Assembly: GCA_027214125.1 (NCBI GenBank)
Contig: JAPWHF010000003.1
Span: 1-64,000, forward strand
Source of the DNA: Zoogloeaceae bacterium G21618-S1
GTDB lineage: Bacteria > Pseudomonadota > Gammaproteobacteria > Burkholderiales > Rhodocyclaceae
DNA: 64,000 nt
Reading direction: 5' to 3'
Below, in pieces: positions 1-8,973 of the stretch. How positions within the stretch are numbered: position 1 is the stretch's first letter; every line of letters begins with the position of its first letter. Position numbers and translations under genes: made by a program. The notes beneath the pieces are model-generated. The model searched no databases. It saw only the letters and a list, made by a program, of their open reading frames with translations, and had not been told where the DNA came from.

Positions 1-21
1 TTATTTGTTACTTGTTTATCG

Positions 22-125
22 CTCTCCTAACCATCCCCCCCCCCCCGCGTCTCCATTTTATGAGGTCTTATGGGGGGGTCGGGGGGGGGGGGGGGGGGGG
101 GGCCCCCCCCCCCCCCCCCCCCCGC
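22..125. other. Homopolymer G/C runs, probable contig-end artefact
   Basis: The segment contains a C run near 35-46, a short G run near 72-78, then about 22 consecutive G (about 81-102) followed directly by about 21 C (about 103-123). Long G followed by complementary C is typical of low-quality read ends carried into an assembly, not of coding DNA. The adjoining tctA reading frame is normal up to its stop at 191. Proline/glycine-rich frames crossing this stretch are translations of the homopolymers and are not annotated. Confidence 0.7.
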
Positions 126-190
126 CGCACAAGCCTCTCAAAGAATCACGCGACGCAGTCCCCCGTACTTGCACGCCACGTCGGCGCCGC

Positions 191-1699
191 TCAGGCCGCC
201 ACCGGGCGACCGCGACGCGCTTCGATTGCCTTGGCCAGGCGCGGCCCAACCAGCATGGCCACCGCCGCGACCCACAGACCGATCGAGATCGGGCTGGCAA
301 CCAGGATGCCGAGCTCACCATTGCTGATCGACAAGGCCCGGCGCAGGTTCTGCTCCATCATGTCACCCAGCACAAAGCCCAGAATGAACGGTGCCATCGG
401 AAAGTTCATGACCCGAAGAAGATAACCAAAGCCGCCAAGCAGGGTGCCCACAATCAGATCGAAGGTGGTGCCATGCACGGCATACACCCCCACCATGGAG
501 ACTGCGGCAACACCCGGCACCAGCGCCCAGTTCGGGATCTGCAGGAACTTGACGAAGACCCTGACCAGCGGAATGTTCATCAGCACCAGCATCACGCTGC
601 AGATCGCCAGCGACGCAATCAGACCCCACACAATGGTGGGCTGGTCCTGAAACAAGGTGGGCCCGGGGGTGATGTTGTAAAGCGTCAGCGCGCCGATCAT
701 CACCGCCGTCGTCCCCGAACCCGGCACGCCCAACGTCAACATGGGGATCAGCGAACCATAGGCCGAGGCATTGTTTGCCGCCTCGGGTGCCGCCACACCG
801 CGCACATCGCCCTCGCCGAAGCAGTGATCCTTGCCCGCCATGCGACGCTCCATCGAGTAGGTCATGGCCGATGCGATCGAGGCCCCGGCACCCGGCAGTA
901 CGCCGACGAAGAAGCCAACCACCGACGAGCGCAGGATGGTCCATTTGGCCAACATGAATTCCTGCATGTTGAACATCGTCCGACCGGTGACCTCGACCGG
1001 CATGGCGTCGCCATGATGGCTTTGCAGCATCAGCATCAGTTCGCTGACCGCGAACAGGCCGATCACCACCACGATGAAGGGGATGCCATCGGACAGATGG
1101 AGCAGATCGAAGGTGTAACGGTACACCCCGCTGTTGGCATCGATCCCGACGCAGGCGATCATCAACCCGATCAGCACGCCGACCATGGCCTTGAGCAGCG
1201 AATCCCCCACCAGCCCGCCCAGGCAGGACAGCGCCAACACCATCAATGCGAAATACTCGGCAGGGCCAAAGGCCAGCGCCCAATTCGCGAGAATCGGCGC
1301 AAACGCCACGATACCGACCGTGGCAACGATGGCGCCAGTGAATGAAGCGACCGCCGAGATGGACAGCGCTGGGCCGGCCAGGCCTTTTTTGGCCATGGGA
1401 TACCCGTCCAGCGTGGTCATCACCGCACCCGCGTCGCCCGGCACATTGATCAGAATGGCTGAAATACGGCCGCCAAATTCACACCCCGAGTAGACCGCGG
1501 CGAGCAGGATCAAGGCCGACTCCGGCGGCAACTTCATCGCATACGCAATGGGCAACAAAATGGCAACACCGTTGATGGGACCCAGACCAGGCAACATGCC
1601 AATGACCGTGCCAAGGAAGGCGCCGATCAGGCAGATCAGAAGATTGGTGGGCGTTCCGGCGACGGCAAAGCCGTCAAGCAGGTGAGATAGGATTTCCAT
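191..1699 (-). CDS. tctA: Tripartite tricarboxylate transporter permease, large subunit TctA
   Basis: This is the large membrane subunit of a TTT-family secondary transporter, which with TctB moves a carboxylate delivered by periplasmic TctC across the inner membrane. The 502-residue product has the family's usual length and many hydrophobic helices. The family glycine signature GMLPGLGP is near residues 34-41, and its pseudo-repeat LGVPGSG is near residues 325-331, as expected for the two-fold repeated TctA fold. It is the last gene of a leftward tctC-tctB-tctA cluster and starts 3 bp after the tctB stop, so translation is probably coupled. The substrate cannot be read from sequence; citrate, other tricarboxylates or aromatic acids are possible. 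The 3' flank runs into suspect homopolymers, so anything downstream is unknown. Confidence 0.95.
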   Translation of the reverse strand: MEILSHLLDGFAVAGTPTNLLICLIGAFLGTVIGMLPGLGPINGVAILLPIAYAMKLPPESALILLAAVYSGCEFGGRISAILINVPGDAGAVMTTLDGYPMAKKGLAGPALSISAVASFTGAIVATVGIVAFAPILANWALAFGPAEYFALMVLALSCLGGLVGDSLLKAMVGVLIGLMIACVGIDANSGVYRYTFDLLHLSDGIPFIVVVIGLFAVSELMLMLQSHHGDAMPVEVTGRTMFNMQEFMLAKWTILRSSVVGFFVGVLPGAGASIASAMTYSMERRMAGKDHCFGEGDVRGVAAPEAANNASAYGSLIPMLTLGVPGSGTTAVMIGALTLYNITPGPTLFQDQPTIVWGLIASLAICSVMLVLMNIPLVRVFVKFLQIPNWALVPGVAAVSMVGVYAVHGTTFDLIVGTLLGGFGYLLRVMNFPMAPFILGFVLGDMMEQNLRRALSISNGELGILVASPISIGLWVAAVAMLVGPRLAKAIEARRGRPVAA

Positions 1700-1702
1700 G
1701 GC

Positions 1703-2146
1703 TTACCCCAAGAGTGGCTTGAGCCAGAAGCCGATCGGCAGTGCCACATCGAGCAGCCGATCGAAAAACAGGAAGAGCAGCACACCGAGTCCAACGCCGG
1801 CAAGCGCCGACTGTTTCCAGGTGCCGCCAAAGAAACGCGCCAGCGGCACACTCATCAGTGCCGTGGAGATGACAAAGCCAAGTTTGTCGAACAAAAAGGC
1901 ATAGGCCAGCACCGTCAGGAACATGCCACCAACGCGAAGCAACACCGGCGGCGGCGCCCATTCGGTCGCAGGCCGACGGGTTATCATCAGACCCAGTGCG
2001 CAAATTCCGAGCAATGAAAACACCAACAACGGAAACGCACGCGGCCCGACCGGCTCGTAGGAAATCGGGGCTTTGAGGTCCCAACCTATCCAAATGCCGG
2101 CCACTGACAGCAGCAGCAGAAAAGCACCAAAAATTCGCTCGCTCAT
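1703..2146 (-). CDS. tctB: Tripartite tricarboxylate transporter small subunit TctB
   Basis: Small membrane subunit (147 aa) of the Tct transporter, with four predicted hydrophobic segments and the usual TctB length. I chose the ATG at 2146 because GGAGG lies seven bases before it and the protein then begins MSERIFGAF, entering the first membrane helix. A longer in-frame reading to 2263 adds 39 polar residues without a ribosome site. It sits between tctC (85 bp upstream) and tctA (3 bp downstream). TctB proteins diverge widely, so identification rests on length, topology and position between the two better conserved subunits. Confidence 0.9.
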   Translation of the reverse strand: MSERIFGAFLLLLSVAGIWIGWDLKAPISYEPVGPRAFPLLVFSLLGICALGLMITRRPATEWAPPPVLLRVGGMFLTVLAYAFLFDKLGFVISTALMSVPLARFFGGTWKQSALAGVGLGVLLFLFFDRLLDVALPIGFWLKPLLG

Positions 2147-2231
2147 CGTGTCCTCCAGTCCCGCAACGGGCCGTGGTTGAGCAGCCAGCACTGTGATATT
2201 GACGTGCTGGCTGCGATCAAGAAAACCCGGT

Positions 2232-3200
2232 TTACTGGGCGACCATCCCGAACTCTTTCGCAAGCTCGGCGTAGTGCTTGACGCGCTCTTTCACATACGC
2301 ATCGAGCTTGGCGCCGGTCAGGTTGAAGGGGAACAGGCCCTGGGCTTCGCGCAGCTTCGCGTACTCCGGAGAGGCCAGCATCTTGTCAAAGGTGGCAACC
2401 CACCACGCATAGTCCGCATCCGAGACCTTCGGTCCCATGTAGTAGCCGCGGATGATCGGCCACTGGACGTCAAAGCCCTGCTCCTTGGCGGTCGGAATCG
2501 CGCTCAATTCACCCGGCAGACGATCGGCCGACAAAATGCCCAGCACCCGCACACGACCGCCCTTGATGTGAGCCGCCACTTCGGAGGCATCGCCCGAATA
2601 GACCTTCACATGCCCGCCCTGCAAGGCGGTCATGGCTTCACCACCGCCTTCGAAGGCGACATAGCGCATCGCCTTGAAATCGACACCAGCAGCCTTGGCA
2701 ACCAGCGCGGACTTCATCCAGTCCTGGCTACCGACCGACCCACCCGCACCAAACACGACGGAGGACGGATCGGCTTTGAGCGCGGCCATCAACTCGTTGA
2801 GCGTCTTGAACGGTGAATCGGCACGAACAATGATTGCGCCGTAGTCCGAACCGGCTGTCGCCAGCCATTTCACGTCATTCACGTCATAGCGGCCGAACTT
2901 GCCAATCGCCAGATTCAACAGTGACCCGCCGGAGAAGGCCACAACGGTGCCCCCCTCGTCGGGCCGTTGAGCAATCACCGAGTTGTAAGCGACCGCGCCG
3001 ATACCACCCGGCATATAGGTCACGCGCATTGGTGAATCGATGAATTTTCCGCCCTGCAAGCCGCCCTGAACGAGCTTGCAGGTAAGGTCGAAACCCCCAC
3101 CGGGTTTGGCCGGGGCAATACATTCCGTTTTATCCGGGGCGGCTTGGGCGGCGCTCATTGCCACCGCAGCGGCCAGGGCAAACAGGGTCTGCTTGTTCAT
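2232..3200 (-). CDS. tctC: Tripartite tricarboxylate transporter substrate-binding protein TctC (Bug family)
   Basis: Periplasmic binding protein (322 aa) of the Tct system. Residues 1-20 form a Sec signal peptide ending AQA. The mature part has the Bug/TctC pattern: PAKPGGGFD near residue 31, a GGS loop near 90, and the VFGAGGSVGSQ segment near 150, which in this family binds the carboxylate. The start at 3200 is preceded by GGAGGAGA. It is first in the leftward tctCBA order, so the promoter should lie in the 370-bp gap upstream. Bug proteins bind many different carboxylates, so the ligand is open. C4/C6 dicarboxylates, citrate or nicotinate-like acids are all possible. Confidence 0.93.
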   Translation of the reverse strand: MNKQTLFALAAAVAMSAAQAAPDKTECIAPAKPGGGFDLTCKLVQGGLQGGKFIDSPMRVTYMPGGIGAVAYNSVIAQRPDEGGTVVAFSGGSLLNLAIGKFGRYDVNDVKWLATAGSDYGAIIVRADSPFKTLNELMAALKADPSSVVFGAGGSVGSQDWMKSALVAKAAGVDFKAMRYVAFEGGGEAMTALQGGHVKVYSGDASEVAAHIKGGRVRVLGILSADRLPGELSAIPTAKEQGFDVQWPIIRGYYMGPKVSDADYAWWVATFDKMLASPEYAKLREAQGLFPFNLTGAKLDAYVKERVKHYAELAKEFGMVAQ

Positions 3201-3569
3201 GTCGGGTCTCCTCCGTTCTGTGCAGTAGTCAGTGCGGAATCAGAGTTCCGTCACGTGCAACGAACGATAGGGCGACGCGCTTTCGATCAGCTTTCAACGC
3301 TGGTCGCAGGCCAGAACCTTCGAATAAAACACGCCCGCCGACACCGAAAACATCGCGCGCTACCCACGCGTCTGTCGACAAGGCGTGCAACAACCACCGT
3401 ATTTGACGCGGCCTGAGCGACCACGCGCCAAGCCATGGGCGAGATCGGTCGAGCGCAGCGGAGCGTCTTGTGACGCGTCATCCGGCAATGGCCGACACTG
3501 GCGCGCCGTGTTGCTGATTTGGCGGTGGGTCAGTCGGCCGTCCTGCCGCCGCGCCCACGGCCAGCAGGC
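3201..3569. other. Intergenic region upstream of tctCBA
   Basis: There is no convincing gene here. It must hold the leftward tctC promoter and the end of the leftward binding-protein operon. A short GGAA-N6-TTCC dyad lies at 3236-3249, 36 bp before the tctC start, and could be an operator or chance. I see no strong rho-independent terminator. Confidence 0.5.
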
Positions 3570-4283
3570 CTATTCCAGCGGTGTCAGCGCACCTTCGACA
3601 CGCAAAGACGTGTAGGCCTGTTGCAAACGCTCGACGACCCGATCATCGGTCGAGCGGCTAAACGCCATGTACAGCCCGACGGTGAGTTCGTCGAGCGTGA
3701 GCACGCTTGCAAGTGTGCTGCAGTCGACGTTGAACTTTGCGCACAACAAGGCGGCATCGGCACGGGGCAGGGGGATCAAGTCGATCCGGCCGGCCAGAAG
3801 CTTTTGGAAATTCGCATCGTTGCTGGCCGACACCACCAGGTGTTCGAAGCCTTTTTTCTGGAGATACTGCTGGCGTACGTCCTGCCGCATCACCCCGATG
3901 CTATGACGCCTCGCAGCCTCAAGGTTGTCAGCCTTGATATCCTGGCGCGCGGCAAGTTTGTACAAGTGATATTCAATTCTCATCAGCTCGCCAACCCATT
4001 TGAACTGTGCTTCGCGCTCCGGCGTGCGGGCGATCAGATAGATCAGAACATTGGGCTGGCTTGAGGCCATCGCGTAGGCGCGCGCCCAGGGATAGAGATC
4101 AATCTGCATATCGGAGAATCCGGCCCGTGTCAGCGCGGCACGCACATGCTGTGTCGCCGGCCCGCTGACGCGTCCGCGTTCCAGATAGGTGTAAGCGGTG
4201 TCCTCGGTCACCGCCTGTATCGCTTGCGCCTGAACCAGGCTCGCAGCGAAGATCAAAACAAGGGAAAACACCATTCGCATCAT
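3570..4283 (-). CDS. Periplasmic solute-binding protein, SBP_bac_3-like (downstream partner of diguanylate cyclase)
   Basis: Exported protein of 237 aa with a signal peptide (about residues 1-21, ending VQAQA) and the compact extracellular solute-binding fold of family 3. It contains the segment LYPWARAYAMA followed by NVLIYLIARTPERE. The same pattern (LMPWARAYELA, NVLIYSITRTPARE) occurs in the protein encoded at 5629-6453, so the two are paralogues. The ATG at 4283 overlaps the cyclase stop as ATGA and has GGAGGGAG upstream, which fixes the start. There is no ABC permease or ATPase nearby, so a sensory role is more likely than transport: loading or unloading the sensor domain of the coupled diguanylate cyclase. 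That role is inference. Confidence 0.8.
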   Translation of the reverse strand: MMRMVFSLVLIFAASLVQAQAIQAVTEDTAYTYLERGRVSGPATQHVRAALTRAGFSDMQIDLYPWARAYAMASSQPNVLIYLIARTPEREAQFKWVGELMRIEYHLYKLAARQDIKADNLEAARRHSIGVMRQDVRQQYLQKKGFEHLVVSASNDANFQKLLAGRIDLIPLPRADAALLCAKFNVDCSTLASVLTLDELTVGLYMAFSRSTDDRVVERLQQAYTSLRVEGALTPLE

Positions 4284-5632
4284 TCTTCTCCCTCCCAGCA
4301 CACCACCCGGTTACGGCCGAGCGCCTTGGCGCGATACAGCGCCTTGTCCGCGCAGTGATAGAACGCGTCGAAACTTTCCATCCGCGACGGATCCAAAACA
4401 GCGACGCCGACGCTGATGGACACGCTGGCTGCTACATCGGAGGCGGAATGCACAATACCCAGCGCCAACACCCCGGCCCGCAAGCGCTCGGCACATCGCA
4501 CAGCCTCGGCGGCGCCCATCCCGGGCAACAGCACGACGAATTCCTCACCTCCGACCCGGGCCAGCACATCTCCGCCCCGGCGACAGCCGCCGGCCAAGGC
4601 TGCGGCAACGCGGCGCAGGCAGTCGTCGCCGGCCACATGCCCATAGGTATCGTTGAAGCGCTTGAAGTAGTCGATATCGCAAATCACCAACGACAGGGCT
4701 TCATGTGTTCGCCGCGCACGCCGGAACTCGATTTCGGTGCATTCATCGAAATGGCGCCGGTTCGACACCCCTGTCAGCGCATCGCTGCGCGACAGCTCAC
4801 CAAGCTTCTGGTTGGCCGCTTCCAGCTCACGCGTGCGCTCACCGACCAGTTCGGCAAGGTGATCACGGTGCCGCGACAGTTCGCCCTCGTACTGCGCCTG
4901 TTGCGCCAAATGCCCCCTCAGGCGGCGCTGAAGTTCGTTGACCCCCCCGGCCAGTTGATCGAGCTCGTCGTTCTGGTTCATCTTGTCGCGCAGCGCCAGC
5001 TTGCGCGACAGGGTCTCCGGTGACAACACATCAAGGTGAGCCGCCACATCCCGCACATGGCGGGTCACCGAGCGGTTGAACATCCACATCACAAAGCCCG
5101 CCAGCAAGAGCGACTGAAGCAACTGGGTCGCAAAGATGATGGCAATCTCACGGTACAAACGTCGCTGCAGTTCCCGGCCGTTGGCAAAGACGGCCAGTTC
5201 GCCGACCACCTCCCTGGCCTCGGGATAGGGTGAATACACCAAAGACTGGCGCAACACCGGCAGCGATGCGTCAAGCGACCAGTCCGGACGCGTTCGGGTA
5301 TGAATTTCAGGCGGAGCGTCGGCCATGAGGATTGTCACTTCCACCTGGCCGAGCGCCGAGAGCCGTGCGGCGCTGTCCAGATGCACCTTGACACTGCCAC
5401 GATCGAGCTCCCAGATCGCCTTGGCCAAGGCCGGCCGAATGATGTCCTGGACCTGTGTCAGCTCAACCACCAGCGCGTCGCGCTCGTCCATGTACGCAAA
5501 GCCACCGCGCACCAGCGTGCTGAGCACAGAAAACACCAGCCCAGCCATCACCGTGACCACCAGCAGCCGAACGCCAATGCGGCTTCGTCCCTCGGACGTC
5601 CCCGGGTGCTTCGAAGTGACAGCAACGCTCAC
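4280..5632 (-). CDS. Membrane-anchored diguanylate cyclase (periplasmic sensor, HAMP-like, GGDEF)
   Basis: Makes cyclic di-GMP from two GTP. The 450-residue protein has a membrane helix at about 21-43, a periplasmic domain at about 45-160, a second helix at about 163-185, a HAMP-like linker, a coiled coil (about 240-285) and a C-terminal GGDEF domain. The active site reads GGEEF at about 361-365, an active variant. An inhibitory RxxD site (RGGD) lies five residues before it, so product inhibition is expected. The start is GTG at 5632, overlapping the TGA of the preceding gene (GTGA). The stop overlaps the next gene as ATGA, so all three genes are translationally coupled. The periplasmic domain is not one I can name; input probably comes from the flanking binding proteins. 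Confidence 0.93.
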   Translation of the reverse strand: MSVAVTSKHPGTSEGRSRIGVRLLVVTVMAGLVFSVLSTLVRGGFAYMDERDALVVELTQVQDIIRPALAKAIWELDRGSVKVHLDSAARLSALGQVEVTILMADAPPEIHTRTRPDWSLDASLPVLRQSLVYSPYPEAREVVGELAVFANGRELQRRLYREIAIIFATQLLQSLLLAGFVMWMFNRSVTRHVRDVAAHLDVLSPETLSRKLALRDKMNQNDELDQLAGGVNELQRRLRGHLAQQAQYEGELSRHRDHLAELVGERTRELEAANQKLGELSRSDALTGVSNRRHFDECTEIEFRRARRTHEALSLVICDIDYFKRFNDTYGHVAGDDCLRRVAAALAGGCRRGGDVLARVGGEEFVVLLPGMGAAEAVRCAERLRAGVLALGIVHSASDVAASVSISVGVAVLDPSRMESFDAFYHCADKALYRAKALGRNRVVCWEGEE

Positions 5633-6453
5633 GAACCGCCCTGACTCGCGCGCGGCAAGCGGCCGGCACGACGCAAGCGCTCAAACGCCTGACGGCATCG
5701 CTCGACAAGGGCATCTGCCGTGCCGAGACTGAAGGCCATATACAAACCGCCATCGCCGATTTCTTCCAGCCTCAGTTCCGCCTTGAGCGTTACCGCGGGA
5801 TCATCACCGACCTGCCGAACCAGATAGTCCGCCATCACGCCGCTGGCAATCCACAGATCAACCCGCCCGAGTTTGAGCTTCTCGTAGTTGTGCACATAGC
5901 GATTGCTCGACTGGAGATTGCGCTTCAGATCAAAGCCTTTCTCCAGCAAGAACTGCTCGCCGACGTCTTCATACACCGTCGCGATGCGATAGCGCTTGGC
6001 ATCCTCAAGCGTGCTCAGCCCGACCTCGCGCCCCCCGAAGGAATACAGGAACCACTCCGACGGGGCGACCTGAGCAACCCACTTGAACCGGTCTTCGCGC
6101 GCGGGCGTTCTGGTGATCGAGTAAATCAACACATTTTCGGTGTGTTGCGCCAGCTCATACGCACGCGCCCAGGGCATCAGCTGAATCGTTCCTTCCAGCC
6201 CCGCTTCGGCGAGAACGGCACGCACAACAGCGGTGCTCACACCACTGACCACGCCATTCTTCTCGTAGTTGAAGGGCGGAAAATCCTCTGTCACCACCCG
6301 AATCGACTGTGCGCCAGCCGGTAGCACAAAGACCAGCAGCAGAACGGCAAGCGTCCGTGCCCACCACACGCTTGTCCGGCGTGCATGCGGTCTTCCGCGG
6401 CAAGCGCGATCGAGACACTGCCCTCGCAGCACTCCAACGTTGATGTATTGCAT
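5629..6453 (-). CDS. Periplasmic solute-binding protein, SBP_bac_3-like (upstream partner of diguanylate cyclase)
   Basis: Exported binding protein, paralogue of the product at 3570-4283. It has VVTEDFPPFNY at the mature N-terminus, a typical family-3 start, and LMPWARAYELA further on. The stop overlaps the cyclase GTG start by four bases. The true start is uncertain. ATG at 6453 gives 274 aa with a 30-residue basic leader before the hydrophobic core. GTG at 6369 gives MWWARTLAVLLLVF, a textbook signal peptide ending PAGAQS, but has no clear ribosome site. I favour export in either case. The ligand is unknown; the fold usually binds amino acids or other small polar solutes. Confidence 0.8.
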   Translation of the reverse strand: MQYINVGVLRGQCLDRACRGRPHARRTSVWWARTLAVLLLVFVLPAGAQSIRVVTEDFPPFNYEKNGVVSGVSTAVVRAVLAEAGLEGTIQLMPWARAYELAQHTENVLIYSITRTPAREDRFKWVAQVAPSEWFLYSFGGREVGLSTLEDAKRYRIATVYEDVGEQFLLEKGFDLKRNLQSSNRYVHNYEKLKLGRVDLWIASGVMADYLVRQVGDDPAVTLKAELRLEEIGDGGLYMAFSLGTADALVERCRQAFERLRRAGRLPRASQGGS

Positions 6454-6630
6454 GCCATTCCACCCAGTTTGCAGCGGCCTTGGTACTGATCGGCGTTTTC
6501 CCGGCACCTGTGCATGCCACGTCGTCTCATTGCCATTGTCGGCAGATCGCTGCAAACCTTGAGTCAGACCTGCGCCAATTCGTGCCAAAGCATGCGACGA
6601 TAACGCGTATCGTCCAGCAGGAACCCACAC

Positions 6631-7584
6631 GTGCTGTCCGTCCTCGCCGTCACCTTTCCCTTCTTTGCCCTCGTGCTATGCGGCTATCTTGCCGTACGCC
6701 GCGGCGCCTTGCCCATGCCGGCGATTCCGGGCTTGAACGGTTTCGTGCTGTACTTCGCCCTGCCCTGCCTGCTCTACCGCTTCGGCGCCAGCACACCGAT
6801 TGCCGAGTTGCTCGACCCGAGCGTGATCGGGGTCTATCTGCTATGCGCGCTGATCATGGTGGGCACCACCGTCGCGCTCACCCTGGGCGGACGGATCGAC
6901 TGGAACAACGCGGCCTTCGGCGCGCTCACCGCCGCCTTTCCCAACACCGGTTTCATGGGCGTACCGCTGCTGGTGGCGCTGCTCGGGGCGCGCGCGGCGG
7001 GGCCGGTGATCGTCACCATCCTGGTCGATCTGCTGGTCACCTCCTCGCTGTGCATCGCCCTGTCGCGGCTCGACGGCCATGGCGCCGGCAACGCGCGGGC
7101 GGCCGCCGGCAAGGCGCTGCGCGGCGTGGCCGGCAACCCCATGCCCTGGGCGATCGTGCTCGGCGGCATCAGCTCGGCCGCCGGCCTGACGCTGTACGGC
7201 CCGCTGGACAAGACCATCAGCCTGCTGGCCGACTCGGCCTCGCCGGTGGCGCTGTTCACCATTGGCGCGGTGCTGGCGCGCTCGCAGATGACCAGCACCG
7301 ACCCGACGCCGCTGATCGACTATGTGCCGGTGGCTTTCAAGAAGTTGCTGCTGCACCCGGTGCTGGTGCTCATCATTGGCGGCATCGCCATCCATCTCGG
7401 CCTGCCGCTCGACCCCTTCGCGCTGACCGTCATCGTGCTGGCCGCGGCGCTGCCCAGCGCCAGCAATGTGTCGCTGCTGGCCGAGCGTTTCGGCGCCGAC
7501 AACGGCCGCATCGCGCGGGTGATTCTGGTGTCCACCGCGGTCTCCTTCTTTACCTTTTCGGCGGCCGTGGCCCTACTGGCCTGA
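6631..7584 (+). CDS. AEC-family (auxin efflux carrier-like) transporter
   Basis: Inner-membrane secondary carrier of 317 aa with about ten hydrophobic segments and the AEC/MleP pattern: PFFALVLCGYLAVR at the N-terminus, AFPNTGFMGVPL near residue 105 (the family NxGFMG motif), and a second half ending in PSASNVSLLAERF. Bacterial members move malonate, malate or similar organic acids; the substrate here cannot be read. The GTG start at 6631 has CAGGAA ten bases upstream and diverges from the binding-protein/cyclase operon. The last 12 bases overlap the convergent hydrolase gene, so no terminator separates them. Confidence 0.9.
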   Translation: MLSVLAVTFPFFALVLCGYLAVRRGALPMPAIPGLNGFVLYFALPCLLYRFGASTPIAELLDPSVIGVYLLCALIMVGTTVALTLGGRIDWNNAAFGALTAAFPNTGFMGVPLLVALLGARAAGPVIVTILVDLLVTSSLCIALSRLDGHGAGNARAAAGKALRGVAGNPMPWAIVLGGISSAAGLTLYGPLDKTISLLADSASPVALFTIGAVLARSQMTSTDPTPLIDYVPVAFKKLLLHPVLVLIIGGIAIHLGLPLDPFALTVIVLAAALPSASNVSLLAERFGADNGRIARVILVSTAVSFFTFSAAVALLA

Positions 7585-8415
7585 GGCCTCGGCCACAAAG
7601 CTCAGCACGTCGTTCACGAAGCGCTCGCGCTGCCACAGATGCGGCGCGTGGTCGACGTCGTCATAGAGATGCAGCAAGGCGTTGGGGATGCTGTCGCGCA
7701 CATAGTGGGCCACCTCGGCGCCATAGAAATTGCTCGCGCCGCCATAGACCAGTAACGTCGGCAGCGGGATGCCTTGGAGCACGTCGCGATAGTCGGCCGC
7801 GGTCAGGCTGGCCCAGCAGTCGATCAACGGCTCGGCAACCACACTGGCCAGACGTCGCCGGGCCGACTGAATGGCCTCACCGTTTTCTTCATAGCGCAGC
7901 CGCGCTGCGGCATTGTGTCCGTGCGCCACGAGGCGCAGCACCGCCTCGGCGAAATCGGCCCGCAGCTCGCCCATGAAGGCGGCGTTGCGCTCGGCATCGA
8001 AATCGCCATAGATACCGCAACGCCAGCCCGGCCCGGTCACCAGACGCGGCGACTGGTCGATGAACACCAGCCGCGACAGCCGCGCATGGCCGAAGTCGCG
8101 CAAGTATTGCCACAGCGTCAGCGCGCCCATCGAATGGCCGACCACCGTTGCGCCGTCGAGTGCGCAATGATCGATGACGGCCGCCAGATCCTGTGCCATG
8201 CGCTGCACGGTCGGCGCAGTGGCGCTGCGCAACGGGTGGCCGCCATGGCCGCGCGCATCCCAGCGCACCACGCGGTGATGTACCTCGAAGTCCGCCATGA
8301 ACGGATTCCAGTCGCGGTGCGAGGCGGTCCAGCCATGAAGCAGGATCAGCGGCGGGCCCTCACCCGACATCTTCAGGTGCAGGCGTTCGCCGTCGTCGGC
8401 GGTGAAGTGTTCCAT
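7573..8415 (-). CDS. Alpha/beta-fold hydrolase
   Basis: Cytoplasmic hydrolase of 280 aa. It shows the oxyanion-hole HGW at about 27-29, WDARGHG at about 52-58, the nucleophile elbow GHSMG with Ser95, and a C-terminal DVDHAPHLW supplying the catalytic histidine. The strand-7 segment reads VYGGASNFYG, without the aspartate usually found there, so the acid residue may sit elsewhere in the fold. There is no lid specific enough to name a substrate; the closest general class is the peroxidase/lactonase/esterase-like branch. It is convergent with the AEC transporter (12-bp overlap) and stands alone on this strand. Confidence 0.88.
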   Translation of the reverse strand: MEHFTADDGERLHLKMSGEGPPLILLHGWTASHRDWNPFMADFEVHHRVVRWDARGHGGHPLRSATAPTVQRMAQDLAAVIDHCALDGATVVGHSMGALTLWQYLRDFGHARLSRLVFIDQSPRLVTGPGWRCGIYGDFDAERNAAFMGELRADFAEAVLRLVAHGHNAAARLRYEENGEAIQSARRRLASVVAEPLIDCWASLTAADYRDVLQGIPLPTLLVYGGASNFYGAEVAHYVRDSIPNALLHLYDDVDHAPHLWQRERFVNDVLSFVAEASGQ

Positions 8416-8550
8416 GGCAAGTCTCGTCCGGTTGAGCGGGCAAAGTATAGAGCGCTGTTAACGAGGGGATACATTGCACTTCTGGCGTTTTGATCGTTTC
8501 ACACATAAATTGAAATGACGCCGTACTGGCGCCAACCCCAGGAGAACTCC

Positions 8551-8949
8551 ATGACAAGAATTCATTCACTCATCGTCGCGGCATGTGCCGTCGGCTTCTC
8601 GTCGCTGGCCATGGCCGGTGGTAGCGTGCATTTCATCGCGCCCGTCGATGGCGCCACCGTGACGCAGGAATTTGCCGTCAAGATGGGTGCGGAAGGCATC
8701 AAGGTGCAGCCCGCCGGTGCGCTGATGGACGGCACCGGCCACCACCATCTGATCGTCGACGGCAAGCCGATCGCCGCCGGCGTGGCCGTGCCCGCCGACG
8801 CCACCCATCTGCATTTCGGCAAAGGCCAGACCGAAACCACGCTCAAGCTCGCACCGGGGCAACACACCCTGACCCTGCAGTTTGCCGACGGCCTGCACCA
8901 GTCCTATGGGCCGGACATGAGCCAGACGATCACCGTCACCGTCAAGTAA
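8551..8949 (+). CDS. DUF4399 domain-containing exported protein
   Basis: Small periplasmic protein of 132 aa: signal peptide at 1-22 (ending LAMA) and a single beta-rich DUF4399 domain. The characteristic stretch GTGHHHLIVD and the C-terminal SYGPDMSQTITVTV are both visible. Domain function is unknown. The histidine cluster GHHH is suggestive of metal contact, but that is inference. The ATG at 8551 follows AGGAGAACTCC at good spacing and places the signal peptide at the very N-terminus, so the 12 extra codons upstream are not used. The next gene follows after 24 bp on the same strand. Confidence 0.88.
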   Translation: MTRIHSLIVAACAVGFSSLAMAGGSVHFIAPVDGATVTQEFAVKMGAEGIKVQPAGALMDGTGHHHLIVDGKPIAAGVAVPADATHLHFGKGQTETTLKLAPGQHTLTLQFADGLHQSYGPDMSQTITVTVK

Positions 8950-8973
8950 GCACTCCGCCCACGCGCAGCGCTC

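Noticed and set aside
5-1345. Long rightward open frame opposite tctA
   Set aside because: It starts in homopolymer, has histidine/arginine/glutamine-rich composition typical of the antisense of a GC-rich gene, and tctA on the other strand is clear.
3236-3249. GGAA-N6-TTCC operator in front of tctC
   Set aside because: Short dyad, single copy, no adjacent regulator; kept only as a remark in the intergenic entry.
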